Assembly (NCBI GenBank): GCA_963717985.1
Contig: CAVQYC010000003.1
Location: 496,001 to 560,000, forward strand
Origin: BOG-1155 sp963717985
GTDB lineage: Bacteria; Desulfobacterota; Syntrophorhabdia; Syntrophorhabdales; WCHB1-27
DNA length: 64,000 bases
Direction: 5' to 3'
Made by a program: the position numbers and the translations under genes. Numbering within the stretch: position 1 is the stretch's first letter; every line of letters starts with the position of its first letter. The notes below the pieces were generated by a model. It was not told the origin of the DNA, ran no database searches, and saw nothing but the letters and a program-made list of their open reading frames with translations. Below are positions 27,347 through 36,064 of the stretch, one piece after another.

Positions 27347-28616
27347 CTAGGTGAGGTTCCTCAACAGCCACGAAACAACGTAGATGAGGAGGCCGGCAAG
27401 GCCCCCGATCAGCGTACCGTTTATGCGGATCCACTGGAGGTCGGCGCCCACGTGCAGCTCGATCCTCCGGCTCGTCTCCCGGGGATCCCACTTACGCACC
27501 GTGTCTGAAATGAAGGAGACGATCAGGTCGCGGTTTCCACTGAGCACGTTGACGGCCCAGACGCGCAGCCATTGATTGATCTTCTCCTTGACTGCTTCGT
27601 CTTTGGTAACCGCGGCGCCCAGCTCCTGAATCACACCAGCGATCTGACGCCGGCTCCCGGAATCGGCCCGGCCCAGATTATCAACCAATTTACGGCGAAT
27701 GTCACCCCATATTGCGGCTGCATACTGATTCACTCTCGGGTGATCCAGAAACTCGAGTTTTCAGCTCCTCAACCCGGCCGGCGAAGTCCGGGGAATGTTC
27801 CAGATTATGGACAAATCGCTTCAATGCCTCACCGAGCCGCGTCTTTAGCTCATTGCCCGGATCGTCCCCGATTTTCACCAGCCCCTCTTCCAGCTTGCCG
27901 ATCACGAGGTCGGCGATCCGCTCATCGATGAAATCGGGGATATAGCGGGGCATCTGCCCTTTTGTCACCTCCCGGAGTTTCTCCCTGTTCTCCTCGAACA
28001 ATCGTTCTATTGCCCGCACCACGGCAACATATAGCTCCTCATGAAGATCTCCATCCGCCAACGGCTTCAGGGCGGCGCCGAACAAGGGCGCCACATTCAG
28101 ATCTTTCAACCACCCCTTCATCTCGTTGCGTACAAGGGTATGTACGTCCCTCTCCTCCAGTTTCTCGATCACGGCCGGGATGTAGCTGCCGATACCATTA
28201 GCCAGCCTCATGGCGTTTTCTTCCTTTGCGATCCAGGCGCTTGCAAAGCCCGTGAGATCGACGGTGCCTATTTTCCGCTCCAACACATCCCGGGCAAGGA
28301 AGTTCTCTCTCATGAAGTGGGCAAGCGCGTTTCCGATCCTCTCCTTGTTGCGGGGGATAACCGCGGTCTTTGGAATAGGGAGGTTCAGGGGGTGACGGAA
28401 CAGGGCTACGACGGCGAACCAGTCTGCAAGCGCACCGACAATACCGGCTTCGCTAAAGGCGACGACCGGGGCCAGCCACGGTAGCCTGTGCTCAAGAATC
28501 CTGCTGATGGTATACACGACCGCCATGAAGATCAGGAGGCTGGTCGCAAATAGTTTCATGCGGGTGAGAGACCTGGCTTGCTGGGCGGTAAAAGGTGAAG
28601 ACTTCGGTTGTTCCAA
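27347..28616 (-). pseudogene. DUF445 membrane protein gene with one frameshift
   Basis: The N-terminal part (to about 27750) has two hydrophobic segments (FATSLLIFMAVVYTISRIL and an ADWFAVVALFRHPLNLPIPKTAVIP core typical of DUF445). It then runs out of frame into SGSPESESVCSRNMG and stops. The next frame continues the expected family sequence (LDHPRVNQYAAAIWGD, then LQWIRINGTLIGGLAGLLIY). One extra base in the GTTT run (complement of 27748-27752) explains it. Without it the product would be about 420 aa, normal for DUF445. It may be a real mutation or a homopolymer error. Confidence 0.75.
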
Positions 28617-28652
28617 GGCGTCGACCCCTCTATTCCGCCTGCAACACGCTCA

Positions 28653-29825
28653 TTACGACTTGAGCAGGGCCGCTTTGTCCGTCATCTCCCAGGGCAGGCC
28701 TATATCCATTCTCCCGACCTGACCGTATGCCGCCAGCTTGCGGTAGAACCCCCCCTTTATGGTCGCCGGCAGGTAGCGGAGATTGAACTGCTGCAGAATC
28801 GCGGCAGGGCGAAAATCGAAGTGACGTTCAATGCGGGCGGTAATTTCCTCATCGGGTACCTGACCGGTCCCGAACGTTTCGACCTGGATGCTCACAGGTC
28901 TGGCAAGCCCGATGGTATAGCTCAGAAGTACTTCACATTCATCGGCCAGACCCGCGGCCACCACATTCTTGGCCGCATAGCGGGCAGCATATGCCCCGCT
29001 CCTGTCTATTCTCAACGGGTCTTTTCCGCTCAAAGCCGCACCGCTGTGTCTCGAATATTCCCCATAGGTATCGATAGCGTTCTTTCTGCCTGTGAGACCT
29101 GAATGGATGGAAGGGCCGCCTGTAAGAAAAATCCCCTCCGGATTTATGAATATGCGTGTTCCCTCGTCCGGTTTGAGCGCTTCATCGTGAAAAGCAGGTT
29201 CGATAACGGTCTGTCGGATGTCGTCCCGAAGCTGCTCCAGGCTCGTTGCAGGGCTCATTTGGGTCGCGATGACGGTAATACTGTGAATACGGCGGGGCTC
29301 GCGGTTCTCGTATTCCACCCCTACCTGCGTCCAGCCATCGGGCGTCAGGTAGGAAAGGATCTTCTGGAAGCGCACTGAAGTCAACCTTCTGGCAAGCTTG
29401 TGGCTAAGCCATATGGGAAGCGGCATCAGGGCCGTGGTCTGCCGGCAGGCAAAGCCGAAAACCGTGACCTGGTTGCGGACGGTGACCGCATCGATCTCCC
29501 CATCGGTAAGGCTGCGCTCGTCGAAGCGGCCGTACTCGTCCTGAGGGAGCTCCTTGAGGCTGGTGACGATACTGCACGTTTTGCCGTTGAAATCGCCGGT
29601 CGTATATCCCACCTGGTTGATCACTTCACGCGCAACAGAAGGAAAATCGACCACAACGGGCGAGTCGAAACGCGCCGCGATGAAAACAATTGACGTAGCC
29701 ACCGCACACTCTGCTACCACGCGCGCCTGCGGGTCCCGGCGTAGTATATGATCCACTATCGCGTCGGAGATCTGGTCGCAGAGTTTGTCCGGATGGCCTT
29801 CGGTTACCGATTCTGAGGTAAACAT
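28653..29825 (-). CDS. Divergent S-adenosylmethionine synthetase (MetK-like), active site altered
   Basis: This is a full-length 390-residue MetK homologue. Conserved parts include ESVTEGHPDKLCDQISDA, SGLTGRK, SGKDP, DRSGAYAARYAAKN and the C-terminal PWEMTDKAALL. Two active-site stretches are changed. The GAGDQG loop reads TVRNQV, so the aspartate equivalent to E. coli Asp118 is Asn. The PDGKxQV motif reads PDGWTQV, replacing Lys165 by Trp. Loss of normal SAM synthesis is therefore likely. It lies 11 bp after the P-type ATPase gene on the same strand. A genuine metK is presumably elsewhere. Confidence 0.8.
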   Translation of the reverse strand: MFTSESVTEGHPDKLCDQISDAIVDHILRRDPQARVVAECAVATSIVFIAARFDSPVVVDFPSVAREVINQVGYTTGDFNGKTCSIVTSLKELPQDEYGRFDERSLTDGEIDAVTVRNQVTVFGFACRQTTALMPLPIWLSHKLARRLTSVRFQKILSYLTPDGWTQVGVEYENREPRRIHSITVIATQMSPATSLEQLRDDIRQTVIEPAFHDEALKPDEGTRIFINPEGIFLTGGPSIHSGLTGRKNAIDTYGEYSRHSGAALSGKDPLRIDRSGAYAARYAAKNVVAAGLADECEVLLSYTIGLARPVSIQVETFGTGQVPDEEITARIERHFDFRPAAILQQFNLRYLPATIKGGFYRKLAAYGQVGRMDIGLPWEMTDKAALLKS

Positions 29826-29836
29826 GTAATCTTTTT

Positions 29837-32800
29837 TCAGGGGGCACCTCGCGTGGTCTTCTTGATCGCTTCGTTGGCCAGCAGCGGAAGCACGGCCCCA
29901 CCCGCCGCCACAAGCCCGTCCACCACACCGAGAGGAGAGATGGAGAGCAGGCGCCGCATGCCTGGTGTCACCATGGCCACCCCCTGGAGGGCGAACGAGC
30001 CGACCAGAGCGCCGGTCAAATATCGATTCGGAGGCAATTTGCCGCGATCGAAAATGGTCTTTGTCTCGGAACGGCAGGCAAGCGCATGGAGGAGCTGCCC
30101 GACGGTAAGACTGAGAAAAGCCAAGGTGTTGGCCTGCGGCCCACGGCCGTACCGGAGGACCCCATACCCGAAGGCGCCCAGAGAACCTGCCGAGATAACG
30201 GCCGACTCCCTCACCATCTTTTTGAGCGCTGCGGGCTGCAGGATCTGTTCTTTGGGGTCCCGGGGCGGCCGGCTCAGTATGTCAGGCTCCGGTGCTTCAA
30301 GGGCCAGGGCCAGACCCGGAAATATATCGGAGATGAGATTGATCCAGAGAAGCTGCATAGCCGTTAAAGGCTCGCCCAGACCGGCGGTGATGCAGGTAAA
30401 CATGACCATGATCTCGCTCATGTTTGTGGAAAGGAGAAAGTGAACCGATTTCCTGATATTGTTATAAATTGTCCGTCCCTGACTGATTGCGACCACCATG
30501 GTTTCCAGGTTGTCGTCTTCGAGCACGACGTCGGCGACCTCCCGGGCGACGTCGGTCCCCGTGTGGCCCATGGCGATGCCGATCCCTGCTGCCTTGAGTG
30601 CGGGCCCGTCGTTGATGCCGTCCCCGGTCATAGCCACTACCCTGCCCGTCTCCTGCAGAACCCGGACGATTTCGAGCTTATGGGCAGGGCTGACACGAGC
30701 AAAGACGTGCAGGCTCTTGGACAATGCCCTGAATACGTCGGGAGGCATATCCGAGAGGTGTCTCGAGTCGAGTATCTCCAGGTCTTTGCCCGCCGACAGG
30801 TTCAACTCCTTACCGATGGCATAGGCGGTGGCGCTCTGGTCGCCCGTGATCATGATCGTGTCTATGCCCGCTTCATGGAACTGTCCGATGAGCTGCTTCA
30901 CCCCCGGTCGTACGGGGTCTTTCATGCCGACGATGCCGAGCCACATGAGATCGCTGATCGCTATATCGCCGTTGTCGCCGAGGGAAACGCCGTTCTCAGC
31001 CATTGCATACGCGCAACCCAGGACGCGCAGAGCCCTCCCCGCCATCTCCTCATTGGCCCCCAGTATGGCCTCGCTGTCTTCTTCCGTAAGGGGCAGTTTC
31101 ACGCCATCTTTGATATGCCAGGTGCAAAGCGCAAGGACCTCGGGCGGGCTGCCCTTGACCGCGATAATCTTTGCGGGCCCCTCGTGCGTGGCGTGGACGG
31201 TCAACATCATATTCCTGGTCTCGGACCGGTGCACAATCTTGACGAGAGGGAACGACTGCCTGAGCTGGACGATGCTCACCCCGGCCGTGAGCGCCATATT
31301 GAGAAGCGCATTCTCTGTAGGTGAGCCTTCGAGCCTCATCTGTCCCTCCGAGGGGAATACTTCGCTCTCATTGCAGAGAACCGATACGTGAAGGAGCTTC
31401 AGCAGCTCCTCGCAAGAGTAAGGGTTCCGGTAACCGGCCTCGCGAGAGAATTTGCCGTCCCAAACCCGCATTGGCTCCATACCGACAAAAACTTCAGTGA
31501 CCGACATCCGGTTAAGCGTCAGGGTCCCGGTTTTGTCCAGGCAGATAGTCTGGACGGAGCCGAGAGTCTCTATCGCCTCCAATCGCCTCACAAGGACATT
31601 CCGTCGCCGCATGTTGCGTATGCCGAGGGCCAGCGTGGTGGTCGCCACCGCCGGCAATCCTTCAGGAACCGCCGCAACGGCAAGGGAAATGGATGATTTG
31701 AGCATCTGGAGGAAGCCGTATCCGCGAATAAGGCCGATGAAGAAGACGCCGCCGCAGACGGCACCGCTTATCAGGGCGAGCTGAGTGCCCATGTGGTCGA
31801 GCTGTTGCTCCATTGGTGTCGAAGGTGCTCTCGCTTCTCCGACCATTGTCTGGATCTGTCCCATCTGGGTGAAACCGCCTGTCGCCGTGACAACGGCCAG
31901 ACCCTGACCACCCGTCACCAGAGTCCCCATGAAGACCATATTGGTCCGGTCCGCGAGCGGCAGGTCCGGGTCTTCGAGGGCATCGGCGGTTTTGCCCGCC
32001 GGCATACTCTCGCCGGTCAACGCCGATTCGTCGACGCTCAGGTACTGGGCCTCGATGAGCCGGGCATCCGCGGCAATATAAGTACCGGGCCTGAGCACCA
32101 GCAGATCACCCGGAACCACGATCTCGACACCGACCGAACGGACCTGCCCGTCCCTAAGAACCAAGGCACTCGGTCTCACGAGGTTTTTCAGGGAATGGAT
32201 GGTCCGCTCGGACCCGCTCTCCGTCATATAGCCTATCGCGGCATTGATACCCACAACGCTCATGATAACCAGGGCATCCGCCACGCCGCCTGTAGCCACG
32301 GAAATAACCGCGGCCGCACCGAGGAGCGCCACAGGGAACGATTTAAACTGTTCGGCAAATATGGACCACCCCGAGCGGGGGACGGATTCGGGCAGGATAT
32401 TGGGACCGAATCGCTTGAGCCTTTCCTGCTGCGCGCCGGCGGAGAGGCCTGTTTCACGGTCGCAGCCGAAAAAGTCGAGTACATCGCGGGCGTGGCGCAG
32501 GTACCAGGGATCAAGGACCTGCTGCTCCCCATGGACGATCTGTTTTCTTACGCTCCGCCGGGATGGACCCTGGCTGCCTGAGCGTGGTGTCGCATCCTGT
32601 CGCCGGTGTTTTCTGACGGGGATCGGGCACCGTGCCACGGCGCGGGCACTGAGAACTCCCCGGCCGTTTCCGTTGTGCCCCCGTTCGGCCAACAACTCTG
32701 AGATCTGAGCGGCCACAAGGGACGGCTCGACATCGGGCGTATAGTGCACCAGGACGTTTCCGGTGAGGGTGCTGGCGGAAACAGACGCTATCCCGACCTT

Positions 32801-32908
32801 CTTCGGCAAGCCCTCTTCGAGATATTGTTTCAGCTCGTCACTACGGTAAAGTCCCCCGACCCGGTAGCGAGCCCTTCCTTTGACGCTATCGTGGACTGCT
32901 TCGACCAA
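29837..32908 (-). CDS. P-type (P2-like) cation ATPase with N-terminal HMA_2-like domain
   Basis: This is a 1023-residue membrane ATPase. Residues 1-80 form an HMA_2-like domain (GRARYRV, then VSASTLTGNVLVHYTPD) without the CxxC of copper chaperones. Then come the actuator with TGES, PEGLP in the ion-binding helix, the phosphorylation site DKTGTLT (Asp458), and the hinge TGDGINDGPAL. PEGLP and the overall length fit Ca2+/Mn2+-type P2A pumps rather than heavy-metal P1B pumps. The start is a TTG at 32908, 5 nt after the preceding gene. The ion is unproven. Confidence 0.85.
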   Translation of the reverse strand: MVEAVHDSVKGRARYRVGGLYRSDELKQYLEEGLPKKVGIASVSASTLTGNVLVHYTPDVEPSLVAAQISELLAERGHNGNGRGVLSARAVARCPIPVRKHRRQDATPRSGSQGPSRRSVRKQIVHGEQQVLDPWYLRHARDVLDFFGCDRETGLSAGAQQERLKRFGPNILPESVPRSGWSIFAEQFKSFPVALLGAAAVISVATGGVADALVIMSVVGINAAIGYMTESGSERTIHSLKNLVRPSALVLRDGQVRSVGVEIVVPGDLLVLRPGTYIAADARLIEAQYLSVDESALTGESMPAGKTADALEDPDLPLADRTNMVFMGTLVTGGQGLAVVTATGGFTQMGQIQTMVGEARAPSTPMEQQLDHMGTQLALISGAVCGGVFFIGLIRGYGFLQMLKSSISLAVAAVPEGLPAVATTTLALGIRNMRRRNVLVRRLEAIETLGSVQTICLDKTGTLTLNRMSVTEVFVGMEPMRVWDGKFSREAGYRNPYSCEELLKLLHVSVLCNESEVFPSEGQMRLEGSPTENALLNMALTAGVSIVQLRQSFPLVKIVHRSETRNMMLTVHATHEGPAKIIAVKGSPPEVLALCTWHIKDGVKLPLTEEDSEAILGANEEMAGRALRVLGCAYAMAENGVSLGDNGDIAISDLMWLGIVGMKDPVRPGVKQLIGQFHEAGIDTIMITGDQSATAYAIGKELNLSAGKDLEILDSRHLSDMPPDVFRALSKSLHVFARVSPAHKLEIVRVLQETGRVVAMTGDGINDGPALKAAGIGIAMGHTGTDVAREVADVVLEDDNLETMVVAISQGRTIYNNIRKSVHFLLSTNMSEIMVMFTCITAGLGEPLTAMQLLWINLISDIFPGLALALEAPEPDILSRPPRDPKEQILQPAALKKMVRESAVISAGSLGAFGYGVLRYGRGPQANTLAFLSLTVGQLLHALACRSETKTIFDRGKLPPNRYLTGALVGSFALQGVAMVTPGMRRLLSISPLGVVDGLVAAGGAVLPLLANEAIKKTTRGAP

Positions 32909-32913
32909 CGAGA

Positions 32914-33627
32914 CTATTCTTTATCTTTCGCTTTGGCTCGTGGCGAGACAGGTTTCCCCGCATCATCGAGCGGCACTGCTTCCGGTTTCACGTAAGGAGC
33001 CGCGGGACGCGGGTGCGGGGTGGGCAGAGCAGCACTTGCCACATCCTTTACCCCTTCCACCACGCCGATCAACATCTCTCTCACCGCCTTCAGCGCGGTC
33101 GTACCGATTGCCGCCGCAGCCTCGACTGCTCCGCCGACCGCGACTTTCGCTATCTCTTCGACGTTTCCACCGATCTCTCTGCCCGCCTCTATGACGCCGT
33201 CCACTGCACGCCTGGCCACGAGAGAAACATCGGCGCCTATCTCGGAAGCGCCTTTAACCGCACCCTTAACGGTCTGGCTCGCCACGGTCACGACATCGCC
33301 CCCAACGTCGCCTACGCCCATGATCATGCCCTTAGCAACGCTCTTGGTGCTGAGAATCAGACCGGTGCCCACCTCCTCCGTGGCTGAAATGGCGCCTTTG
33401 ATCACGTCCTTGCTGACGTTGAGGCTGACCCCTGCAACGTTCGCGCTCGCCTTCAACGAGTCGGCGACGGTATTCCGGACAAGGCTTACGATCTCCGCCT
33501 CGATCTCATTAAACCCTTTCAGGCTGCTCACGATACCCTCTTTCACCGTCGTTCCCACCCTTCCCAGGTCCTCGCCGGCCTGGCCGCTCTTCTCGACATG
33601 CGTCGTATCAATCTTCTCATCAGTCAT
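32914..33627 (-). CDS. Repetitive amphipathic protein, 237 aa
   Basis: The middle of the protein (about residues 25-200) is a run of short repeats rich in Gly, Ala, Val and Lys with regular charged positions, such as GVGDVGGDVVTVASQTVKG and GASEIGADVSLVARRAVDG. The pattern resembles amphipathic surface-coating proteins (phasin-, apolipoprotein- or LEA-like). The C-terminal tail is Pro/Lys rich. There is no signal peptide. GGAGG precedes the ATG. It lies between the HMA_2 gene and the ATPase on one strand, so it probably works with them, perhaps on a membrane surface. Confidence 0.7.
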   Translation of the reverse strand: MTDEKIDTTHVEKSGQAGEDLGRVGTTVKEGIVSSLKGFNEIEAEIVSLVRNTVADSLKASANVAGVSLNVSKDVIKGAISATEEVGTGLILSTKSVAKGMIMGVGDVGGDVVTVASQTVKGAVKGASEIGADVSLVARRAVDGVIEAGREIGGNVEEIAKVAVGGAVEAAAAIGTTALKAVREMLIGVVEGVKDVASAALPTPHPRPAAPYVKPEAVPLDDAGKPVSPRAKAKDKE

Positions 33628-33660
33628 TTGTCTTTCCTCCTTCCGGCTTTTGTTTTTCGC

Positions 33661-33682
33661 GACCCCGCGTCTTAAGCGGGGC
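33661..33682 (-). terminator. Hairpin between HMA_2 gene and the repetitive-protein gene
   Basis: CCCCGC and GCGGGG pair around a 7-nt loop, with extra flanking pairs. On the minus strand an A-rich, not T-rich, tract follows. It may be an attenuator or RNA-processing site within the operon rather than a full terminator. Confidence 0.35.
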
Positions 33683-33788
33683 CCTGTCCAGCAAAAATCC
33701 CACTAGTAATGTAAGGCATATATCTATTCCCCTTGAGCGGAGGATAGACTCAGCGGGGTCTGACAAAGCGTGCCGTCTCCTTCCCTGC

Positions 33789-34298
33789 CTATTCAGCAGG
33801 AGTCCTCTCTTTCCCACCATCCGACCCGCCATCCGATTTATTGAATATGCCAAGGGCATACCAAAAGGCCGTGTACCAGGCAGGCGCGCCGAAATTGCCC
33901 CGGGCGATCTGGTACACGCCCACGGTCAGGAGCCCGAGCACCGCAAGACCGGAAAGATCCGCGGCGTTGCCTGTGAACGCCCTAACCCGCCTGCTGAACG
34001 AACCGAAGGGGGCACCCAACACGTCGTGCAGGACCGTGCCTCCAGCCTTTTTGGCTGCCTCTTCCCTCGCCACGAAAAGCGCCTTCTGCGCCGCATATTC
34101 GACGATTGCCCCTGGATCGAGGCCGTGCAGGATAAGAATACCACCTGTCAGCGGGTCGGCCTCCACACTTTCCACGCCGTGTAAGCTGCGGAGGTTTTCC
34201 TCAACTGCTGCGAAATATGCCGGATCTCCTCTGCGCGAAGGCACCCTGACGCGCATCCTGCCGGCAATGCGGTGAACTATGCGAGCCTCGGGAACCAT
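33789..34298 (-). CDS. HMA_2-domain membrane protein, 169 aa
   Basis: Residues 1-75 form an HMA_2-like ferredoxin fold beginning RIVHRIAGRMRVRVP and including VESVEADPLTGGILI. A linker helix follows, then two hydrophobic segments near residues 125-160 (LSGLAVLGLLTVGVYQ and YTAFWYALGIF). It shares the GRxR(V/Y) motif with the ATPase and with the small protein at 35.7 kb. The ATG at 34298 overlaps the DUF5132 stop by one base (TGATG) behind AGGAGG, so the genes are coupled. Confidence 0.75.
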   Translation of the reverse strand: MVPEARIVHRIAGRMRVRVPSRRGDPAYFAAVEENLRSLHGVESVEADPLTGGILILHGLDPGAIVEYAAQKALFVAREEAAKKAGGTVLHDVLGAPFGSFSRRVRAFTGNAADLSGLAVLGLLTVGVYQIARGNFGAPAWYTAFWYALGIFNKSDGGSDGGKERTPAE

Positions 34299-34588
34299 CA
34301 CCCCTCCTGTTCCGATCCCGTCCCTGGAGGCACACTGCGTGCCGCCGCCTCCTCGTCCAGTTCGGAGCGGGCCTCCGCCATAAGATCCTCGACGACTTCC
34401 TGTGCTTCCGCGACCTTCTCCTTGCCCTTCTCGTACATGAGAAGTCCGCCCTTTATTGCCGCTTTCGCGAGAGGCTTTGCAGTACGGGAAAGTATCGGTA
34501 TCACGACGGGTCCCAGAATGGCACTCCCGATGCCTATGGCCAGACCGCCGAGAATGTTCCCCTTCCATCCATTGTCAAACAATCCCAT
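34298..34588 (-). CDS. DUF5132-family protein, 96 aa
   Basis: This is a small protein with a glycine/isoleucine-rich hydrophobic N-terminal segment (ILGGLAIGIGSAILGPVVIPIL), then basic and acidic helices (GLLMYEKGKEKVAEAQEVVEDLM). This matches DUF5132, a family often seen beside HMA_2 proteins and P-type ATPases. The function is unknown; it may bend or associate with membranes. GGAGG lies 7 nt upstream. It is the first gene of the minus-strand cluster. Confidence 0.75.
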   Translation of the reverse strand: MGLFDNGWKGNILGGLAIGIGSAILGPVVIPILSRTAKPLAKAAIKGGLLMYEKGKEKVAEAQEVVEDLMAEARSELDEEAAARSVPPGTGSEQEG

Positions 34589-34626
34589 ACCTGACCTCCT
34601 TCGCGGGCGACATGCGCCGACGCATA

Positions 34627-34632
34627 ATTATA
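34627..34632 (-). promoter_or_regulatory. Possible -10 element of the DUF5132/HMA_2 cluster
   Basis: TATAAT on the minus strand lies about 39 bp upstream of the first gene. No good -35 hexamer and no 11-bp repeat array precedes it, unlike the Pho-type promoters further along. Confidence 0.35.
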
Positions 34633-34946
34633 ATACCGGAAACCCTGTTAGTCCCGCTCGGCGCGCCATTTTTTTCATTACCCGCCCATCTTTTTTCATT
34701 ACCCACCTCTGAAAGGGACAGAACCAAGCCGGGCTGCAATGGAAGCAAGGCGCGAAAATAGACCCGATAGCTTAAACCGCGTGCGCGGAACACCGACCCT
34801 GTTGAACGCCCGTAATGGGTTGCGTTATCACGGGGATGCCACACTTATAATCAACCTGTTAAACGAATATAGTCCCCGATATCCCGTGTTGTCAAGGCAG
34901 CGTGCGCCAGGACGTGCCCGTAAAGCGGGAAGAAGCCAGATCGGTG
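34633..34946. other. Intergenic stretch between the HMA_2 cluster promoter and IS200 copy 3
   Basis: About 310 bases with no supported gene. TTTTTTCATTACCC occurs twice in near-tandem at about 34669-34702. Translations in this stretch have no ribosome site and resemble no protein family. Confidence 0.4.
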
Positions 34947-35593
34947 AATCACTCATCCCCCGGCAGAGCCGGGGGTTTGAAAATATGTGAACCGCTCAAA
35001 GCGGTTAAACACCGTGAGCTACCTAAAGGTAGCCCTACTCGTCGAACATCTTGAGCTGATCGAGCTTCTTATCCTCGTCTTCCTGCTTTCTGATGTAGTC
35101 GCGGACCGTTTCTTCATCCAATCCTGCCGTTGTCACATAGTAGCCCCTGGCCCAAAAATTCTGGCCGATGAAGTTTTTTCTCCTTCCGCACGTACGGGCG
35201 ATCCATATGGCGCTCTTCCCCTTGATGTAGCCTATAACTTGGGCGACGGCATACTTGGGCGGTATTGATATGAGCATGTGTACGTGATCCTCTACGAGAC
35301 GCCCTTCCAATACTTCGCTTTCCTTCTGATTCGCCAGCTCCTTGAGCACCGGCGCTAACTGTTTCCTGAGCTGCCCGTAGAGTGCCCTCTTCCTGTACTT
35401 CGGTATCCACACCACATGGAACTTGCAATCCCACCTGGTGTGATTTAAACTCTGAAAGTTATTCACTAAGGCCTCCTCCTTGTGTAACTTCGAGCGGTTC
35501 ACATTGGAGGAGGTTTTCTTTTATATTCCCGAAAATGTCAAACTTTTGGAGTCCCCCGGCAGAGCCGGGGGTATACCCAGAGGATAATTAACC
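34947..35593 (-). mobile_element. IS200-type element, copy 3 of 3
   Basis: This 647-bp unit appears identical to copy 1. It is inserted between the minus-strand HMA_2/ATPase cluster and the plus-strand HMA_2 gene. Its right end (ATAATTAACC) supplies an ATTAAC that falls in register with the Pho-type repeats of the next gene. Confidence 0.9.
35035..35466 (-). CDS. tnpA: IS200-family transposase TnpA (copy 3)
   Basis: The protein is identical to TnpA of the copies at 21.3 and 26.4 kb. The GTG start at 35466 follows AAGGAGGAG, with an alternative upstream GTG at 35502. Confidence 0.92.
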   Translation of the reverse strand: MNNFQSLNHTRWDCKFHVVWIPKYRKRALYGQLRKQLAPVLKELANQKESEVLEGRLVEDHVHMLISIPPKYAVAQVIGYIKGKSAIWIARTCGRRKNFIGQNFWARGYYVTTAGLDEETVRDYIRKQEDEDKKLDQLKMFDE

Positions 35594-35641
35594 GATAATT
35601 AATTATTTCCTAAATCTTCCTTAATAACAGACTGGTATACT
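35587..35641 (+). promoter_or_regulatory. Candidate Pho-type promoter of the small HMA_2 gene
   Basis: ATTAAC (35587), ATTAAT (35598), CCTAAA (35609) and CTTAAT (35620) recur every 11 bp. Ten bases later is TATACT (35636-35641). The first hexamer lies inside the IS200 end; the other three are outside it. Confidence 0.7.
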
Positions 35642-35692
35642 GGGTACCATGAAGGACCACACAAGTCACAGAAACCTTAAGGAGTCATCCTT

Positions 35693-36001
35693 ATGAGCTA
35701 TTACGTGCACCACGTCCCGGGCAGACTGCGAGTCAAGAGCCCTCTCATCAAAAATAACGAGACTGTGGCAGCAGCCGTGAAGCAATTGCTGAGGGGTGTC
35801 AATGGCGTTGATTCGGTCGACGTCAATCTGACCACGGGCAGTTGTCTCGTAAATTATTGCCCTAAAACAACCAATAATGGCGAAATCATCGGCGCCCTTC
35901 AGGATGAGGGCTATTTCGACTTATCCAGGGCAATGACAAACGACCAGTACTTTGAGTATGTGACATCGAAGGCATTGACGCTCGTCAGCGCCTTTATCTA
36001 A
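35693..36001 (+). CDS. HMA_2-domain small protein, 102 aa
   Basis: This is a stand-alone HMA_2-like domain: YYVHHVPGRLRVKSPLI at the start, VDSVDVNLTTGSCLVNYCP in the middle, and a helical tail. The GRLRV motif matches those of the 169-aa protein and the ATPase. There is no CxxC metal motif. AAGGAG lies 8 nt upstream of the ATG. A Pho-type promoter precedes it, so expression may rise under phosphate limitation. It probably works with the divergent HMA_2/ATPase cluster across the IS200 copy. Confidence 0.75.
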   Translation: MSYYVHHVPGRLRVKSPLIKNNETVAAAVKQLLRGVNGVDSVDVNLTTGSCLVNYCPKTTNNGEIIGALQDEGYFDLSRAMTNDQYFEYVTSKALTLVSAFI

Positions 36002-36064
36002 TACGACGGGGCCTTAGGCCCACACTTTTGAGCCCCATCCCCCCTTGCCATCTTTTCCCTGAGA

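Noticed and set aside
31793..32581. 262-codon plus-strand frame inside the P-type ATPase gene
   Set aside because: It lies wholly opposite conserved ATPase sequence and translates to a composition typical of antisense frames.
34600..34660. Pho-type array before the DUF5132/HMA_2 cluster
   Set aside because: Only one poor hexamer (ACTAAC) lies near the -10 and no 11-bp repeat precedes it, so this cluster was not counted in the regulon.
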